Shown here: positions 1 through 9,842 of the stretch, one piece after another
Layout: each line of letters opens with the position of its first letter
Position numbering within the stretch: position 1 is the stretch's first letter
Assembly (NCBI GenBank): GCA_022486705.1
Contig: JAKVKC010000006.1
Coordinates: forward strand, 23,026 to 87,025
DNA length: 64,000 nt
Direction: 5' to 3'
DNA from: Solobacterium sp.
GTDB lineage: Bacteria; Bacillota_I; Bacilli_A; Erysipelotrichales; Erysipelotrichaceae
The notes under the pieces: generated by a model
What the model was told of the DNA's origin: nothing
The model's input: only the letters and a program-made list of their open reading frames with translations
Database searches by the model: none
Made by a program: the position numbers and the translations under genes

Positions 1-684
1 TCTCTCCCGCATGCCGGGAATATGCGCAATGCTTTCATACGGTGCATCGCTGTAGATCAATGCCGCATAGATCTCATCGCTGATCACGATCACATTGGTG
101 TCCTTCAGTACTTCCGCAATCTCCAGCAGATCCTGATGTTCCAGGATCGCACCAGTCGGATTGTTCGGATAGCTCAGCACCAGGAGCTTTGTCTTCGGCG
201 TAATTGCTTTCCTGATATCAGCGGCTGTTACGCGGAAGCGATCCTTTTCTTTTGTCGCAATGGGAATCGGCACACCGCCAGTCAGCGTCGTGATCGGTTC
301 ATAGGATACATAGCATGGCTCCGGGATGATGACTTCATCGCCTGGTTCGACCATGGCCCGTATCGCCAGATCGATTGCTTCTGATCCGCCGACGGTCACG
401 ATCATTTCATCAATGCCGTAGTCCAGATCATATTTCCGTTTCATGTAAGTACTGATAGCTTCCCGCAATGGCTTCAGCCCTGCGTTGGCCGTATATTTGG
501 TCCGGCCCAATTCCAGTGAATGGATCGCCGATTCGCGGATCGTCCACGGTGTCTGAAAATCCGGTTCTCCTACGCCTAAAGATATGCATTCCGGCATATC
601 CATGACAAGATCAAAGAACTTGCGGATCCCGGATGGTCTCATTGCCAAGGCAGTCTTTGACTGCAGCTTTTCGTAATCCAGCAT
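1..684 (-). CDS. Class I/II PLP aminotransferase, 3' part cut by window edge
   Basis: Reading leftwards from the ATG at 684, 228 residues are visible before the window ends. They begin MLDYEKLQ and carry features of fold-type I aminotransferases: LGVGEPDFQTP near residue 37, the substrate-binding YTANAGL region, GGSEAIDLA, and SYPNNPTG, followed by ISDEIYAALIY. The catalytic lysine lies beyond the edge. The family moves an amino group between an amino acid and a 2-oxo acid in the cytoplasm. This type resembles the AspC/PatA aspartate or aromatic aminotransferases, but the substrate cannot be told from the sequence. A purine-rich ribosome site (AAGGGGTGG) precedes the start. It lies 63 bp downstream of uvrB on the same strand, so it may be read from its own promoter or from the uvrB transcript. 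Confidence 0.88.
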   Translation of the reverse strand, partial: MLDYEKLQSKTALAMRPSGIRKFFDLVMDMPECISLGVGEPDFQTPWTIRESAIHSLELGRTKYTANAGLKPLREAISTYMKRKYDLDYGIDEMIVTVGGSEAIDLAIRAMVEPGDEVIIPEPCYVSYEPITTLTGGVPIPIATKEKDRFRVTAADIRKAITPKTKLLVLSYPNNPTGAILEHQDLLEIAEVLKDTNVIVISDEIYAALIYSDAPYESIAHIPGMRER

Positions 685-747
685 AAATTTCCACCCCTTC
701 TAATTCATTTCATTATACAATATTTCAGCTTGTTTCAGAAAACATTT

Positions 748-2724
748 TCATTCCGATTTCAATTCAAAGATCATATCCCGCAGCTGTGCCGCTCTTTCGA
801 AATCCAGAGAGCCTGCTGCTTCTCTCATCTCAGCTTCCATATCCGCAATCAAAGAAGCCTTGTCCTTCTTGGACATCTTCTGCTTCTTCTTGATATACTT
901 AGCAGCCATTTCCTGCGTTTCCTTGCCATGGATCGCATCCTCGATCGGCTTGACGATCGTATGCGGCGTGATCCCATGAGCCTTGTTATACGCTTCCTGC
1001 ACAGCTCTGCGGCGGTTGGTCTCTTCAATAGCGAACTTCATCGAGTCAGTCATAACATCGCCATACATATACACTTCGCCATGTTCATTTCTGGCCGCTC
1101 TGCCAATCGTCTGGATCAGCGATCTCTGTGAACGCAGGAAGCCTTCTTTATCCGCATCCAGAATGCATACCAGAGATACTTCCGGAATATCCAATCCTTC
1201 TCTTAACAGGTTGATGCCGACGATGGCATCGATCTTCCCCGCCCGCAGATCATGAATGACCTGGGTACGTTCCAATGTCTTTGTTTCATGATGAAGATAG
1301 GAGATATGATATCCTCTTTCTTTCAAATACTCGCTCAGGTCTTCCGCCATGCGGACTGTCAGGGTCGTGATCAGCACACGCTCATGCTTGGCAATGCGAT
1401 CATCCAGGGCCATGCAGATATCATCGACCTGTCCCTTGGTCGGCTTCACCGTAATGATCGGATCGACCAGACCTGTCGGACGGATGATCTGTTCAGTCAC
1501 ATGATGATCCACTTCATCCAATTCATAATCACCTGGCGTCGCTGAACAGTAAATGACCTGATTGACCATGCCTTCAAATTCATCAAACTTCATCGGCCGG
1601 TTGTTCAATGCGCTTGGCAGCCGAAAGCCATATTCCACCAATACCTGCTTGCGCTGACGGTCGCCGTTGTACATGCCGCGGATCTGCGGCAGAGATACAT
1701 GCGATTCATCCACGAACATCAGAAAATCTTTTGGAAAATAATCAAACAGATTCCATGGCCGCTGTCCTTCTTTGCGTCCGTCAATATGCATCGAGTAATT
1801 CTCAATGCCGGAGCAGTATCCATTCTCCCGCAGTGCTTCAATATCAAAGCGCGTCCGCTGTTCCAGGCGTTCTGCTTCCAAGAGCTTGCCATGATCTTTA
1901 AAGTACTTCAGTCTTTCATCCAATTCTTTTTCAATATCATCGCATGCACGCATCATGGATGCATGGCTGCGGGCATAGCCCGAAGCTGGAAAAATATTAT
2001 AGAACTGATAGGCATTCAGTGTGTGCCCCGTCAATGGATCCACTTCCGTGATCCGTTCGATCTCATCGCCGAACATCTCAATGCGGATATTGAATTCATG
2101 CGTATAGGATGGCGTCAGATCAATGACATCTCCGCGCACGCGCATTGTACCTCTTGTTTGATCCACATCATTGCGGGCATACTGCAGCTCCACAAATTTC
2201 CGCAGCAGTTCATTGCGCTCATACGTTTCACCGACCCGGATCGTCACGAACATATCGCGGTACTGCACTGGATCGCTGGCCGCATAGATGCAGGCGACCG
2301 ATGCAACAACGATCGTATCGCGCCTTTCCAGCAGAGAGTTCAATGCTGATTCCCGAAACATATCCAGTTCTTCATTGATCGCTGCTGTCTTTTCAATATA
2401 CATATCATTCTTCGGCATATATGCCTCCGGCTGATAGTAGTCAAAATTAGATACGAAATATTCGACACGATTGTGCGGAAACAGTTCTTTGAACTCCGAA
2501 TACAGCTGTCCTGCCAGTGTCTTGTTATGCGAAAAGACCAGGGTCGGACGATTTTCGCGGGCAATGATATTGGCCATTGTAAACGTCTTGCCAGTACCTG
2601 TTGCACCTTCCAGCACCTGTTCTTTTTTTCCTTCATGAAGACCTGCGCACAGTTCATCGATAGCAGCCGGCTGATCGCCGGTAGGATGATACGGTGAAAC
2701 AAGTTCAAACTTATGATCAGCCAT
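748..2724 (-). CDS. uvrB: UvrABC excision repair subunit B
   Basis: About 658 residues, the usual UvrB length. It is the damage-verifying, helicase-fold subunit of nucleotide excision repair: UvrA loads it on DNA and it recruits UvrC. Visible features are Walker [10 protein letters not shown] near residue 40, the beta-hairpin with YYQPEAY, the DESH box ([11 protein letters not shown]), [10 protein letters not shown], helicase motif VI with QTIGRAARN, and a C-terminal UVR domain around [12 protein letters not shown] chose the ATG at 2724 (MADHKFEL) because CAGGAG lies just upstream and the family starts there; an in-frame ATG at 2760 would add 12 atypical residues. The start lies inside the last codons of the ctp gene, so the two are probably translationally coupled. 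uvrA is not in the window. Confidence 0.97.
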   Translation of the reverse strand: MADHKFELVSPYHPTGDQPAAIDELCAGLHEGKKEQVLEGATGTGKTFTMANIIARENRPTLVFSHNKTLAGQLYSEFKELFPHNRVEYFVSNFDYYQPEAYMPKNDMYIEKTAAINEELDMFRESALNSLLERRDTIVVASVACIYAASDPVQYRDMFVTIRVGETYERNELLRKFVELQYARNDVDQTRGTMRVRGDVIDLTPSYTHEFNIRIEMFGDEIERITEVDPLTGHTLNAYQFYNIFPASGYARSHASMMRACDDIEKELDERLKYFKDHGKLLEAERLEQRTRFDIEALRENGYCSGIENYSMHIDGRKEGQRPWNLFDYFPKDFLMFVDESHVSLPQIRGMYNGDRQRKQVLVEYGFRLPSALNNRPMKFDEFEGMVNQVIYCSATPGDYELDEVDHHVTEQIIRPTGLVDPIITVKPTKGQVDDICMALDDRIAKHERVLITTLTVRMAEDLSEYLKERGYHISYLHHETKTLERTQVIHDLRAGKIDAIVGINLLREGLDIPEVSLVCILDADKEGFLRSQRSLIQTIGRAARNEHGEVYMYGDVMTDSMKFAIEETNRRRAVQEAYNKAHGITPHTIVKPIEDAIHGKETQEMAAKYIKKKQKMSKKDKASLIADMEAEMREAAGSLDFERAAQLRDMIFELKSE

Positions 2725-4261
2725 GCAGGATCTCCTGTGCCTTCTGCAGCTGCGTATCATGATTGCTTGTCGTGCCCCAATCCATTCTGACTGCCGAGAT
2801 CAATGCCTCATAAACTGTTTTATTCAGTACGCCATCCGCTGCTAACGAATGATCGCTTTCATACTGGATCAGCGCTTCTTTGGTCATCTCAGAAAAGTAT
2901 CCATCCATGCGGCCCGGATTGTATCCCAGATAGTCTAAGCACAGCTGCATATCTTTTACTGCATCTGCGACGGAGTCAAAACTATAGGATTCATCATCTT
3001 CCATGCCTGCATATGTATTGTACAGAGCATCATGAAGACGCACAGTCTCATCTGGGGTAATGCCGACACCATTGACCCAAGTGCCATCCGGAGATACCCA
3101 CTTGGCCGTTGTATACTTGATGGCTGAGCCATCGCTGAATGTACGGCTGACCTGCACCGTTCCCTTGCCATAAGTCGTTGTGCCGACGATCGTCACATCA
3201 TCTCTCTGCTGCTTCAAAGCAAGTGTCATCACTTCGGCTGCACTGGCTGTATCGCCATTGACTAGAATGACGATCTTATGAATATTTGTCAGCTGACCGC
3301 CGCTGGTCTTGATCGTCTCATCCGGACCGCTGGCATACTGTTCCGTCATGACGGTTTCCCCTGACGGCAGGAATAAAGAAGCCACTGCCGAAACAGAATT
3401 CAGATAGCCGCCGCCGTTATTTCTCAGATCCAGGATCATCTGATCGCTGTCATCGACGGCCAGATCGCTCAAGTATCCTTTTACCTCATTGACCGTTCCT
3501 TCACCAAACTGGGCCAAGCGCAGATAGATCGTACCGTCATCCAATTTCTTGCCGAAAGCGGTAGCGGATACAGCTGCCCTGGTAATTTCAAACGTCAGAT
3601 ACTGTCCTTCGCGGATGAATGTCACACTGACCTTCGTTCCTTCATCCCCTTGGATCAGATCCTTGATATCGCTGCTCGACATGCCGTCAATGACCGTGCC
3701 ATCCACAGCATGAATAATATCGCCTGCTTTCACCCCTGCTTTTTCAGCTGGGGAATCCTTAAATACTTCTTCGATCATATTGGTATCGCCATTCTGAATA
3801 TAAGCAACACCAATCCCTACATAGTTGCGGTTGATCGACTGCGTAAAGCTGCTCATCTCTTCCGCGCTCATATATTCTGTATGCGTATCTTCTTCATTGC
3901 TTGTGATCGCTGTCAATGCCTGATCTTTCAGACGTTCATCCAAGTTGTCGATCGAACTGCCGAAATACCAATCATTCTCCATGATCTTCAGCACTTCTGC
4001 GATCTTATCATCCGAAGACAGGCCAAAAGCTGCATTCAGACGGGAACGGAAACTGTTCAGAAAAGACATCGGCACTAAACTGCCGCCCATCCAGCCAAGC
4101 AGTACGCCAGCTATAACAACGATCACAAGCGCTCTTTTCAAGTGCTTGATCTTTTTCTGGGATTTCTTGAGGGCAAGTTCATCTGACCAAAGATGGACAG
4201 AACCGCTGTTCTCAATTTCAGTATCTTTCTTCTGATTTTCTGTTTTGTTTTCTTCGCTCAT
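2717..4261 (-). CDS. Carboxyl-terminal processing protease (S41 family, CtpA/CtpB type)
   Basis: 514 residues. Domains in order: a short charged cytoplasmic N-terminus, one membrane anchor near residues 43-63 ([14 protein letters not shown]), a PDZ domain around residues 150-230 ([21 protein letters not shown]), the S41 serine protease core, and a C-terminal peptidoglycan-binding domain ([14 protein letters not shown]). The catalytic pair is visible as Ser in DTASAAEV and Lys in TTYGKGTVQ. The family degrades or trims extracytoplasmic proteins; the PG-binding tail suggests action at the wall. It is followed with an 8-bp overlap by uvrB and is separated from the upstream M23 gene by a terminator. 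The substrate is unknown. Confidence 0.93.
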   Translation of the reverse strand: MSEENKTENQKKDTEIENSGSVHLWSDELALKKSQKKIKHLKRALVIVVIAGVLLGWMGGSLVPMSFLNSFRSRLNAAFGLSSDDKIAEVLKIMENDWYFGSSIDNLDERLKDQALTAITSNEEDTHTEYMSAEEMSSFTQSINRNYVGIGVAYIQNGDTNMIEEVFKDSPAEKAGVKAGDIIHAVDGTVIDGMSSSDIKDLIQGDEGTKVSVTFIREGQYLTFEITRAAVSATAFGKKLDDGTIYLRLAQFGEGTVNEVKGYLSDLAVDDSDQMILDLRNNGGGYLNSVSAVASLFLPSGETVMTEQYASGPDETIKTSGGQLTNIHKIVILVNGDTASAAEVMTLALKQQRDDVTIVGTTTYGKGTVQVSRTFSDGSAIKYTTAKWVSPDGTWVNGVGITPDETVRLHDALYNTYAGMEDDESYSFDSVADAVKDMQLCLDYLGYNPGRMDGYFSEMTKEALIQYESDHSLAADGVLNKTVYEALISAVRMDWGTTSNHDTQLQKAQEILHG

Positions 4262-4277
4262 AATCCGTTCCTTTTTC

Positions 4278-4307
4278 TAAAAAAGAGTCTCAGCAAGTGA
4301 GGCTCTT
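4278..4307 (-). terminator. Intrinsic terminator after the ftsEX-M23 operon
   Basis: On the minus strand AGAGCCTCA and TGAGACTCT form a stem closed by a short loop and followed by six T. It lies between the M23 peptidase stop and the ctp start, so it separates the two transcription units. Confidence 0.8.
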
Positions 4308-4343
4308 CTATTGTATTACATTTTACCGATCTTATCGTGAAGA

Positions 4344-5774
4344 TCACTCACCGAAGACAGTCTCCGGACGGATACGGCATGGTGCATCATATCCATGATC
4401 GCATCTGCGGCCATAGCCATCATAGCTTCCGGCCCAGCCGCAGCCAAATCCTAAATCACCGTTCCATGAGGACAGCCAGGAAGAATAATCCGAAGCTGCA
4501 CCTAAATACGTCACTTCAACATGCGTATGCGGACCAGTCGAGTTGCCGGAAGAACCAAGCTGTCCGATCTGATCGCCTGCACTGACGATCGTGCCGGCAG
4601 CGATAGGTGAATTCAGAAGCATATGCGCATAGATCAAGGCATAGAGGCTGTCGCCGACAATGCAAAGCTCATACACTTGGTTGCCGCCGCCCCATAGACC
4701 GCCCTGTGCTTTGCCGCAGCCATCGCCTAAGTAGCCATAGCCGCATCCATTTGCACTGGCAATGATCAAACCATTGGCCGCTGCCACGATTGGTGTTCCT
4801 AAGGAAGCCGCAAAGTCATTGCCCAGATGGATCGTTACGCCATCCGGATAGGTCCACGCACCAGCACTGCGATAGGCACCAGGTACTGGCCACGTCCAGC
4901 CATCTGATACCTGCGGTTGACCGTCTTGGGCTGCCACCTGGCTCAGTGTTTCCTTGATCGCATCAATATTAGAAGAAATACCACCTTCAATTGCCAGCTG
5001 TTCCGCTGCCAACTGTGAAGCTGCCGCCGCCGCATTCTGTGCCTGCTGCTGCAGTGTAAGCAGATCGTTCTGATCTGCTGTCAGCTGATCTTTCTGTTTC
5101 GTCTGATCATCCTGACTTGTTTTCAATTCAGTCTGCGCTGTCTGCAGATCTTTCTTCTGCTGATCCTGCGTTTCGCGCATCGTCACCAGTTCATCGCTGG
5201 AATTCTTATCACTTTCAGAAATAGCCTGCAGTCCCGAGATGATCCGGAACCAATCCTCCAAAGTGGAAGCACCCATCAGAATGTCTAAATACTTATTGAT
5301 TTTCAATGAGCTCTGTTCATTGACCATTCTCTGTTTGATCTTTGTACTGATATCATCGATCTTTTTCTGCGTCGCATTGATCTCTTTCTGCTTCGCATCG
5401 ATCTCTTTCTGCTTGGCATCGATCTGCGTCTGCAGATCATCGATCTTTGCCTGCACATCATTGATCTCCGTCTGTTTAGCATCAATATTTGTCTGCAGAG
5501 CTTCTACCTGAGCTCTCGCGTCAGCAGCGTTTGATTCATAGAGCTTGCGCAGATCTTCCGCGCTCTGCAGCTGTGAAGCAGCTGTGCTCTTCTGGTCATT
5601 TAAATAGGAACGATAGGCATTGCATGCATCAGACAGATTGTTATCTGAATTAGTGCAGTAGCTGTTCCAATAATCTGTATCTGAATATGGCGGATCTTCC
5701 GCCTTGATGACCTGCAGCGGGATCATGCATGCACACATAGCAAGTGCGGTCACCGTCTGGATCAGTCTTTTCAT
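4344..5774 (-). CDS. Secreted coiled-coil M23 peptidase, FtsEX partner (EnvC/PcsB/CwlO-like)
   Basis: 476 residues from ATG 5774, which overlaps the ftsX stop as ATGA and has GAGGTGG upstream. It has a signal peptide (residues 1-26), a long coiled coil (about 50-270, with repeated IDAKQKEI heptads), and a C-terminal LytM/M23 zinc peptidase domain. The ligands are visible in HLGNDF and HTHVEV. M23 enzymes cleave peptidoglycan cross-bridges or stems. The coiled coil is the part that docks on FtsX in EnvC, PcsB and CwlO systems, and the gene order ftsE-ftsX-peptidase supports the same role in septal wall splitting. The domain carries a Cys-containing Gly-rich insert (GCGYGYLGDGCG) and the C-terminal tail RRCDHGYDAPCRIRPET, both shared with the paralogue at 9843-11405. 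Confidence 0.9.
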   Translation of the reverse strand: MKRLIQTVTALAMCACMIPLQVIKAEDPPYSDTDYWNSYCTNSDNNLSDACNAYRSYLNDQKSTAASQLQSAEDLRKLYESNAADARAQVEALQTNIDAKQTEINDVQAKIDDLQTQIDAKQKEIDAKQKEINATQKKIDDISTKIKQRMVNEQSSLKINKYLDILMGASTLEDWFRIISGLQAISESDKNSSDELVTMRETQDQQKKDLQTAQTELKTSQDDQTKQKDQLTADQNDLLTLQQQAQNAAAAASQLAAEQLAIEGGISSNIDAIKETLSQVAAQDGQPQVSDGWTWPVPGAYRSAGAWTYPDGVTIHLGNDFAASLGTPIVAAANGLIIASANGCGYGYLGDGCGKAQGGLWGGGNQVYELCIVGDSLYALIYAHMLLNSPIAAGTIVSAGDQIGQLGSSGNSTGPHTHVEVTYLGAASDYSSWLSSWNGDLGFGCGWAGSYDGYGRRCDHGYDAPCRIRPETVFGE

Positions 5775-6673
5775 CTCTTCCACCTCAGATAGCGGGTAAC
5801 GGAAAGCCACGAACCAATGAAGCCAACCGCAATTCCCATGACTAATAAGATACCGGAAATGTAATATACAAATGGGAATGGCTCAACTAAGTGGAACATA
5901 TTAGAGAGCAGGATCCCGCCTGCACGATCGTACAGAACAAGATATCCCCATATTGTTGCTACAATCGGAAGAATCGCTCCCAAGATGCCGATAATGATTC
6001 CTTCGATCAGGAATGGCGAACGGATAAAGCGATTGGATGCGCCGACATTGCGCATGATCTCAATTTCTGTTGCCCGTGCGGTAATCGTCAGTTTGATCGT
6101 ATTCTGAATCAGGAAGATTGCCAGCAGCATCAAGCCGACAACTAAGATCAGTCCGACCTGACGGATCTTTGCCATGGCATCGACAATAGATATCGTGCTC
6201 TGACCGCCGTAGTTGACCTGATAGATGCCCTTGCCATCGCTCTTCATCTGTGACAGTTCATCTGCAATGCTCTGGATCTTTGATCCATCCGATGCTTTGA
6301 CATAGAATGCATCATGCATTGGATTGTCACTTCTGAATGGTTCAAAAGCTTCTTTTGTTTTTTCATCTGTAAATGAATCTAAGTATGCATCGAATTCTGC
6401 GCTCTTCGGGCTCAGCGTTACACTTTCAACACCATCGATCGCTTCAATTTCTTTTTTCAGAGATGCTTCCTGATTCTCCGAATTGTAATCAACGGATGCA
6501 TAGATATCCAAAGATGATTCTATATTCTGTGTAAAGTTATTGACGTTCCATGTCAATAACAGAAAGATCGAGATGATCACCAAAGTGATCGTTACGGCAA
6601 TGGCACTGGAAATAGACATGGCCCAATGTCTGCCGACGCCGGAAAATCCTTCTTTCAATGGTCTATTGATCAT
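5771..6673 (-). CDS. ftsX: Cell division ABC transporter permease FtsX
   Basis: About 300 residues with the FtsX plan: one N-terminal membrane segment (SISSAIAVTITLVIISIFLLL), a large extracellular loop of about 120 residues, then three C-terminal membrane segments. FtsX with FtsE forms a mechanotransmitter that activates wall hydrolases. The start is uncertain. AAGGAGGAT sits directly before an ATG at 6682 (too close) and 11 nt before the ATG at 6673 (MINRPLKEG), so I prefer 6673. The gene overlaps the end of ftsE and its stop overlaps the M23 peptidase start, giving a tightly coupled three-gene operon. Confidence 0.93.
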   Translation of the reverse strand: MINRPLKEGFSGVGRHWAMSISSAIAVTITLVIISIFLLLTWNVNNFTQNIESSLDIYASVDYNSENQEASLKKEIEAIDGVESVTLSPKSAEFDAYLDSFTDEKTKEAFEPFRSDNPMHDAFYVKASDGSKIQSIADELSQMKSDGKGIYQVNYGGQSTISIVDAMAKIRQVGLILVVGLMLLAIFLIQNTIKLTITARATEIEIMRNVGASNRFIRSPFLIEGIIIGILGAILPIVATIWGYLVLYDRAGGILLSNMFHLVEPFPFVYYISGILLVMGIAVGFIGSWLSVTRYLRWKR

Positions 6674-7355
6674 GACGGACATATCCTCCTTCCGCAAGAT
6701 CTGCGACAATATGGCCGTGTTCCAAAACGACCGTTCTTCTGCGATAGCGGTTCACGATCGACGCATCATGCGTTACCATAACAACCGTTGTGCCATATTT
6801 TTTATTGATCTCAGCTAACAGATCCATGATCTCAGCTGACTTTGCCGGATCCAGATTTCCTGTCGGCTCATCTGCGATCAGTACCTTTGGACGGTTGGCA
6901 ATCGCACGGGCAATCGTCACACGCTGCTGCTGTCCGCCGGAAAGCTCACGCGGAAAGCTGTCGCCTTTTTCTTCCAGGCCGACGACTTCCATGACTTCCT
7001 TGACCCGCTTATCGATCTGCGGCTTCTTCATATTGATGACTTCCAAGGCATAGCTGATATTTTCGGCAACTGTCTTTTCCGGCAGCAGACGGAAATCCTG
7101 AAAAACAACACCGATATTGCGGCGGTAGACAGGAACCTGCTTCCGCTTCAATTTTCCGACATCAATGCCAACTGCCTTTACACTTCCTTTTGTCGCTATT
7201 TCTTCACCATCTAAAAGCTTGATCAAAGTTGATTTTCCCGAACCAGTCGGTCCGATAATGTAAATGAACTCGCCCTGATTGACTTTCATGTTAATGTCGT
7301 ATAAGGCATTGGTTCCATTTTTATAGCGCATGAATACATGGGAGCACTCTATCAT
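6663..7355 (-). CDS. ftsE: Cell division ATP-binding protein FtsE
   Basis: 230 residues, the standard FtsE length. Walker A is GPTGSGKSTL near residue 36, the signature is LSGGQQQR, Walker B is VLIADEPTGNLD, and the switch His is in MVTHD. FtsE is the cytoplasmic ATPase of FtsEX; ATP cycling is passed through FtsX to the external peptidase encoded by the third gene. GGAGGG lies six bases before the ATG. It is the first gene of the operon, with the likely promoter in the short gap before the yitT stop. Confidence 0.96.
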   Translation of the reverse strand: MIECSHVFMRYKNGTNALYDINMKVNQGEFIYIIGPTGSGKSTLIKLLDGEEIATKGSVKAVGIDVGKLKRKQVPVYRRNIGVVFQDFRLLPEKTVAENISYALEVINMKKPQIDKRVKEVMEVVGLEEKGDSFPRELSGGQQQRVTIARAIANRPKVLIADEPTGNLDPAKSAEIMDLLAEINKKYGTTVVMVTHDASIVNRYRRRTVVLEHGHIVADLAEGGYVRHDQ

Positions 7356-7424
7356 AAACCCTCCTCACTAAAAAAACCGGATAATAAATCCATTACGATT
7401 TTATCATATTCCGGTTGTTTTCGC

Positions 7425-8297
7425 TTAAATATTCGGTGAACTGTAAGTGAATCCTTCGCCATGCATATCGGATGCATCGGTCGTAATAACGAAGGCACGA
7501 TCATCAATTTCACGAATGATGCCAAGGAGCCTTGTATACTGACGGCCGCTGACAACACAGAGAATTACTTTCTTCGGATCAGAGGAATAGCCGCCTTCGG
7601 CATCCAGCAGGGTCACCCCGCGATCCAATTCTTTATTGATCGTTTCCGTTATTTCCTGATAAGAATCCGAGATGATCTGCACGCTCTTGGCCGAAGAGCC
7701 CTGGCCTGCTTCCAAAGTGTAGCGGATGCCTGCACCGGAAGCGAAAACGGAGATCAGACCGATCAATGCTGCATTGAGGTCATAGGCAAGAATGCCGATC
7801 AAAACGGTAAGGCCATCGGTAATTACGACTAACGTTGAGATCTTTGCCCCCGTGATCTTATGCAGGATCAATGGCGGTACATCCATACCGCCGGAAGAAG
7901 CACCTGCACGCATGATCAGGCCAATGCCGACACCGCCCAGCAGACCGGCATAGAAAGAAGCCAGCATCGGCGGCACCGTAATATTGAAATCCACCCAGCT
8001 CAGAAGCGTTGTAAAGCATGGATACAGCAGAGAAGAAAATGCCGTATTGATGGCAAACTCTTTGCCCAGGACTGCCCAGCCTACAAAGAACAGGATCAGG
8101 GTCAGGGCATTGGCCAGCAGTGTCTTATCAATATGAAAGAACGGTTCCGCTGCGACCGCAATACCGGCAACCCCGCCTGACAGAATGTTATAGGGAATAA
8201 CAAACATCTCTACAGACATTGCTAAGATCAGTGTTCCGGCAATTATGAAGCATGCATCAAGCATCTTATTTTTAAATGTTCTGACTTTTACTGGCAT
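7425..8297 (-). CDS. YitT family membrane protein with DUF2179 domain
   Basis: About 290 residues. Five to six membrane segments occupy roughly residues 10-205 (FIIAGTLILAMSVEMFVIPYN, GGVAGIAV, ASSGGMDVPPLIL), followed by a soluble DUF2179 domain (GVTLLDAEGGYSSDPKKVILCVV). The molecular function of the family is not established. No Shine-Dalgarno is seen before either ATG (8303 or 8297). Instead TGC-TATAAT, an extended -10, lies at 8312-8307, which would put the transcript start within a few bases of the second ATG, so the mRNA may be leaderless. The upstream gene is divergent, with under 35 bp between starts. Confidence 0.88.
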   Translation of the reverse strand: MPVKVRTFKNKMLDACFIIAGTLILAMSVEMFVIPYNILSGGVAGIAVAAEPFFHIDKTLLANALTLILFFVGWAVLGKEFAINTAFSSLLYPCFTTLLSWVDFNITVPPMLASFYAGLLGGVGIGLIMRAGASSGGMDVPPLILHKITGAKISTLVVITDGLTVLIGILAYDLNAALIGLISVFASGAGIRYTLEAGQGSSAKSVQIISDSYQEITETINKELDRGVTLLDAEGGYSSDPKKVILCVVSGRQYTRLLGIIREIDDRAFVITTDASDMHGEGFTYSSPNI

Positions 8298-8331
8298 CGC
8301 CATGGTATTATAGCATAGCTAAGGAGGTGCC

Positions 8332-8799
8332 ATGAAAAAAAGAACAGTACTGAATCTTCTGATCTGGATCGGTGTTGGATGCTATGTTGCATGGATCTTT
8401 TCCAATTCACTGACCATCGGCGAATACAGCAGTGCGGTTTCCACAAAGGCTGCCAACTTTCTATTGCGCTATGTGAACCGTGCCGGCTTCACGATCGATT
8501 TCAATCTGTTCCATCATTACGTTCGCAAGCTGGCTCACTTTTCCGAATATGCCCTGCTGGGATTTATGCTTGTCTTAGCAATCCGCATCGCACCTCTGAT
8601 GAAATCAAAATTCCTGAACTTTATCATCATCATGATCGGCATTCCTTTCACGGATGAACTGCTCCAGCATTTTGTTCCAGGAAGAACAACTGCTTTCCTG
8701 GACAGCTTCATTGATATGGCAGGCATTCTGGCGGGATCCTTTGTTGCCTATGTGCTTGTCCTGATCATTCTGGATATCTTCAAAAAGCGATCTGCCTGA
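8332..8799 (+). CDS. VanZ-like membrane protein
   Basis: 155 residues with four predicted membrane helices. VanZ-family signatures are visible: RKLAHFSEYALLG in the middle and DELLQHFVPGRT with DSFIDMAGI near the end. VanZ is linked to teicoplanin resistance in enterococci, but most stand-alone homologues have no proven role, and nothing nearby points to glycopeptide resistance. A strong AAGGAGGTG ribosome site precedes the start. It is divergent from yitT, with a shared start region, and ends in its own terminator. Confidence 0.85.
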   Translation: MKKRTVLNLLIWIGVGCYVAWIFSNSLTIGEYSSAVSTKAANFLLRYVNRAGFTIDFNLFHHYVRKLAHFSEYALLGFMLVLAIRIAPLMKSKFLNFIIIMIGIPFTDELLQHFVPGRTTAFLDSFIDMAGILAGSFVAYVLVLIILDIFKKRSA

Positions 8800-8815
8800 G
8801 CAGATTGTTTTTTTT
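8789..8815 (+). terminator. Intrinsic terminator of the vanZ-like gene
   Basis: ATCTGC and GCAGAT form a stem around the stop codon, and eight T follow. The T run reaches into the stop of the convergent transglutaminase-like gene. Confidence 0.85.
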
Positions 8816-9770
8816 ACTCCGGAATGGAGAAATGCATGTACTGATACAGTTCTGGATCTTCTTTATGGGCCAGCAGTGTACTGGTGCAGCTTGGCAGCAG
8901 TGTCGACATGGATGTCCGCGTATGGTATTCATTGAAAGCTGCGTCATCCAGATTGAAGAAATAATACGGATCATCTGCTGAAGCACAATCATCCCATGTC
9001 AGATCGACATTGTAGAAGGACCCATCGATCAGCACAATGTTCCAAGCATGATCCTGTCCTTCGCTTGTTCCGATCACGTAGTAGCATGGAATATTCAGTT
9101 TCTGCAGAAGATACTGAAAACTGCGGGCATAGCCGGCACATACCGTACGGCCATTGACCAATGCACTGTACGCACTTTGATTGAGCGCAGCACTGACGTC
9201 ATACTCTGTCTTCTCGATCAAGGCATCATGAACATATTTTTCTTTTTCATATTCACTGCTGCACTGCTCCGCTGCCACTAAGATCTCATTGCCAGCGTGT
9301 TCAAAGCTCTGTTTTGCGGCATCGATATCCGCAGCCGTTTCATTGTAATTCAGTGAGATCGAGATCACTCTGTCACTGTCGCTCAGACAGCGGTAATTAT
9401 ATTTCGTATCCAGCCAGAATAATTCCGGATGATCGCAGAAGAGACAGCGGAAGACCGTTTCGACATCCGCAGAGGTGACATCTTCATTCGGCAGGAACAT
9501 CTCATTCAATGAGGATGCATTTGTGTAGAATTCCTGATAGAGCGCTTTCTGTGCTTCGTTCAGCTGATCATAGTAAGGATATGTCGAAGCATCAAAGACC
9601 AATTGATCATTCGGCACAGGTGTAGATGCTGGTGAAGCAGATGTCTTAGCAATCGTCAGCGGACCATCCCAGCTGATATACTTTCCTGCATATTCGGCCA
9701 AGAAAAAGACCATGCCGATCAGCAGGCACAGGATCACGATTGTTTTGCACAGACGTCTGAGAAATTTCAT
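8814..9770 (-). CDS. Membrane-anchored transglutaminase-like (papain fold) protein
   Basis: About 318 residues from ATG 9770. An N-terminal membrane anchor (TIVILCLLIGMVFFLAEYAG) is followed by a linker and a C-terminal transglutaminase-like domain. The presumed catalytic residues are visible: Cys in GRTVCAGYARSF, His in GQDHAWNIV, and Asp in YNVDLTWDD. In bacteria such domains act as cysteine peptidases or cross-linking enzymes on the outer face of the membrane. Its substrate is unknown. There is no ribosome site: TTGTTT, 17 bp, TGCTATTGT and six bases lead straight to the ATG, which fits a leaderless transcript. It is preceded by the M23 paralogue and its terminator. Confidence 0.85.
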   Translation of the reverse strand: MKFLRRLCKTIVILCLLIGMVFFLAEYAGKYISWDGPLTIAKTSASPASTPVPNDQLVFDASTYPYYDQLNEAQKALYQEFYTNASSLNEMFLPNEDVTSADVETVFRCLFCDHPELFWLDTKYNYRCLSDSDRVISISLNYNETAADIDAAKQSFEHAGNEILVAAEQCSSEYEKEKYVHDALIEKTEYDVSAALNQSAYSALVNGRTVCAGYARSFQYLLQKLNIPCYYVIGTSEGQDHAWNIVLIDGSFYNVDLTWDDCASADDPYYFFNLDDAAFNEYHTRTSMSTLLPSCTSTLLAHKEDPELYQYMHFSIPE

Positions 9771-9805
9771 GACCACACAATAGCATAGCTGTCGCGCTGA
9801 AACAA
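9770..9805 (-). promoter_or_regulatory. Likely leaderless promoter of the transglutaminase-like gene
   Basis: Minus strand: -35 TTGTTT, 17-bp spacer, extended -10 TGC-TATTGT at 9782-9777, then six bases to the ATG. The expected transcript start coincides with the A of the start codon and no Shine-Dalgarno fits. Confidence 0.5.
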
Positions 9806-9811
9806 TGCATA

Positions 9812-9842
9812 TGAAAACCAGAAGAGAATGATCCCTTCTGGT
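9812..9842 (-). terminator. Intrinsic terminator of the second M23 peptidase gene
   Basis: ACCAGAAG and CTTCTGGT form an 8-bp stem immediately after the stop codon, followed by TTTTC on the minus strand. Confidence 0.75.

Noticed and set aside
1699..2349. Long open frames opposite uvrB
   Set aside because: They lie antisense within a well-conserved gene, have no family features and no ribosome sites.
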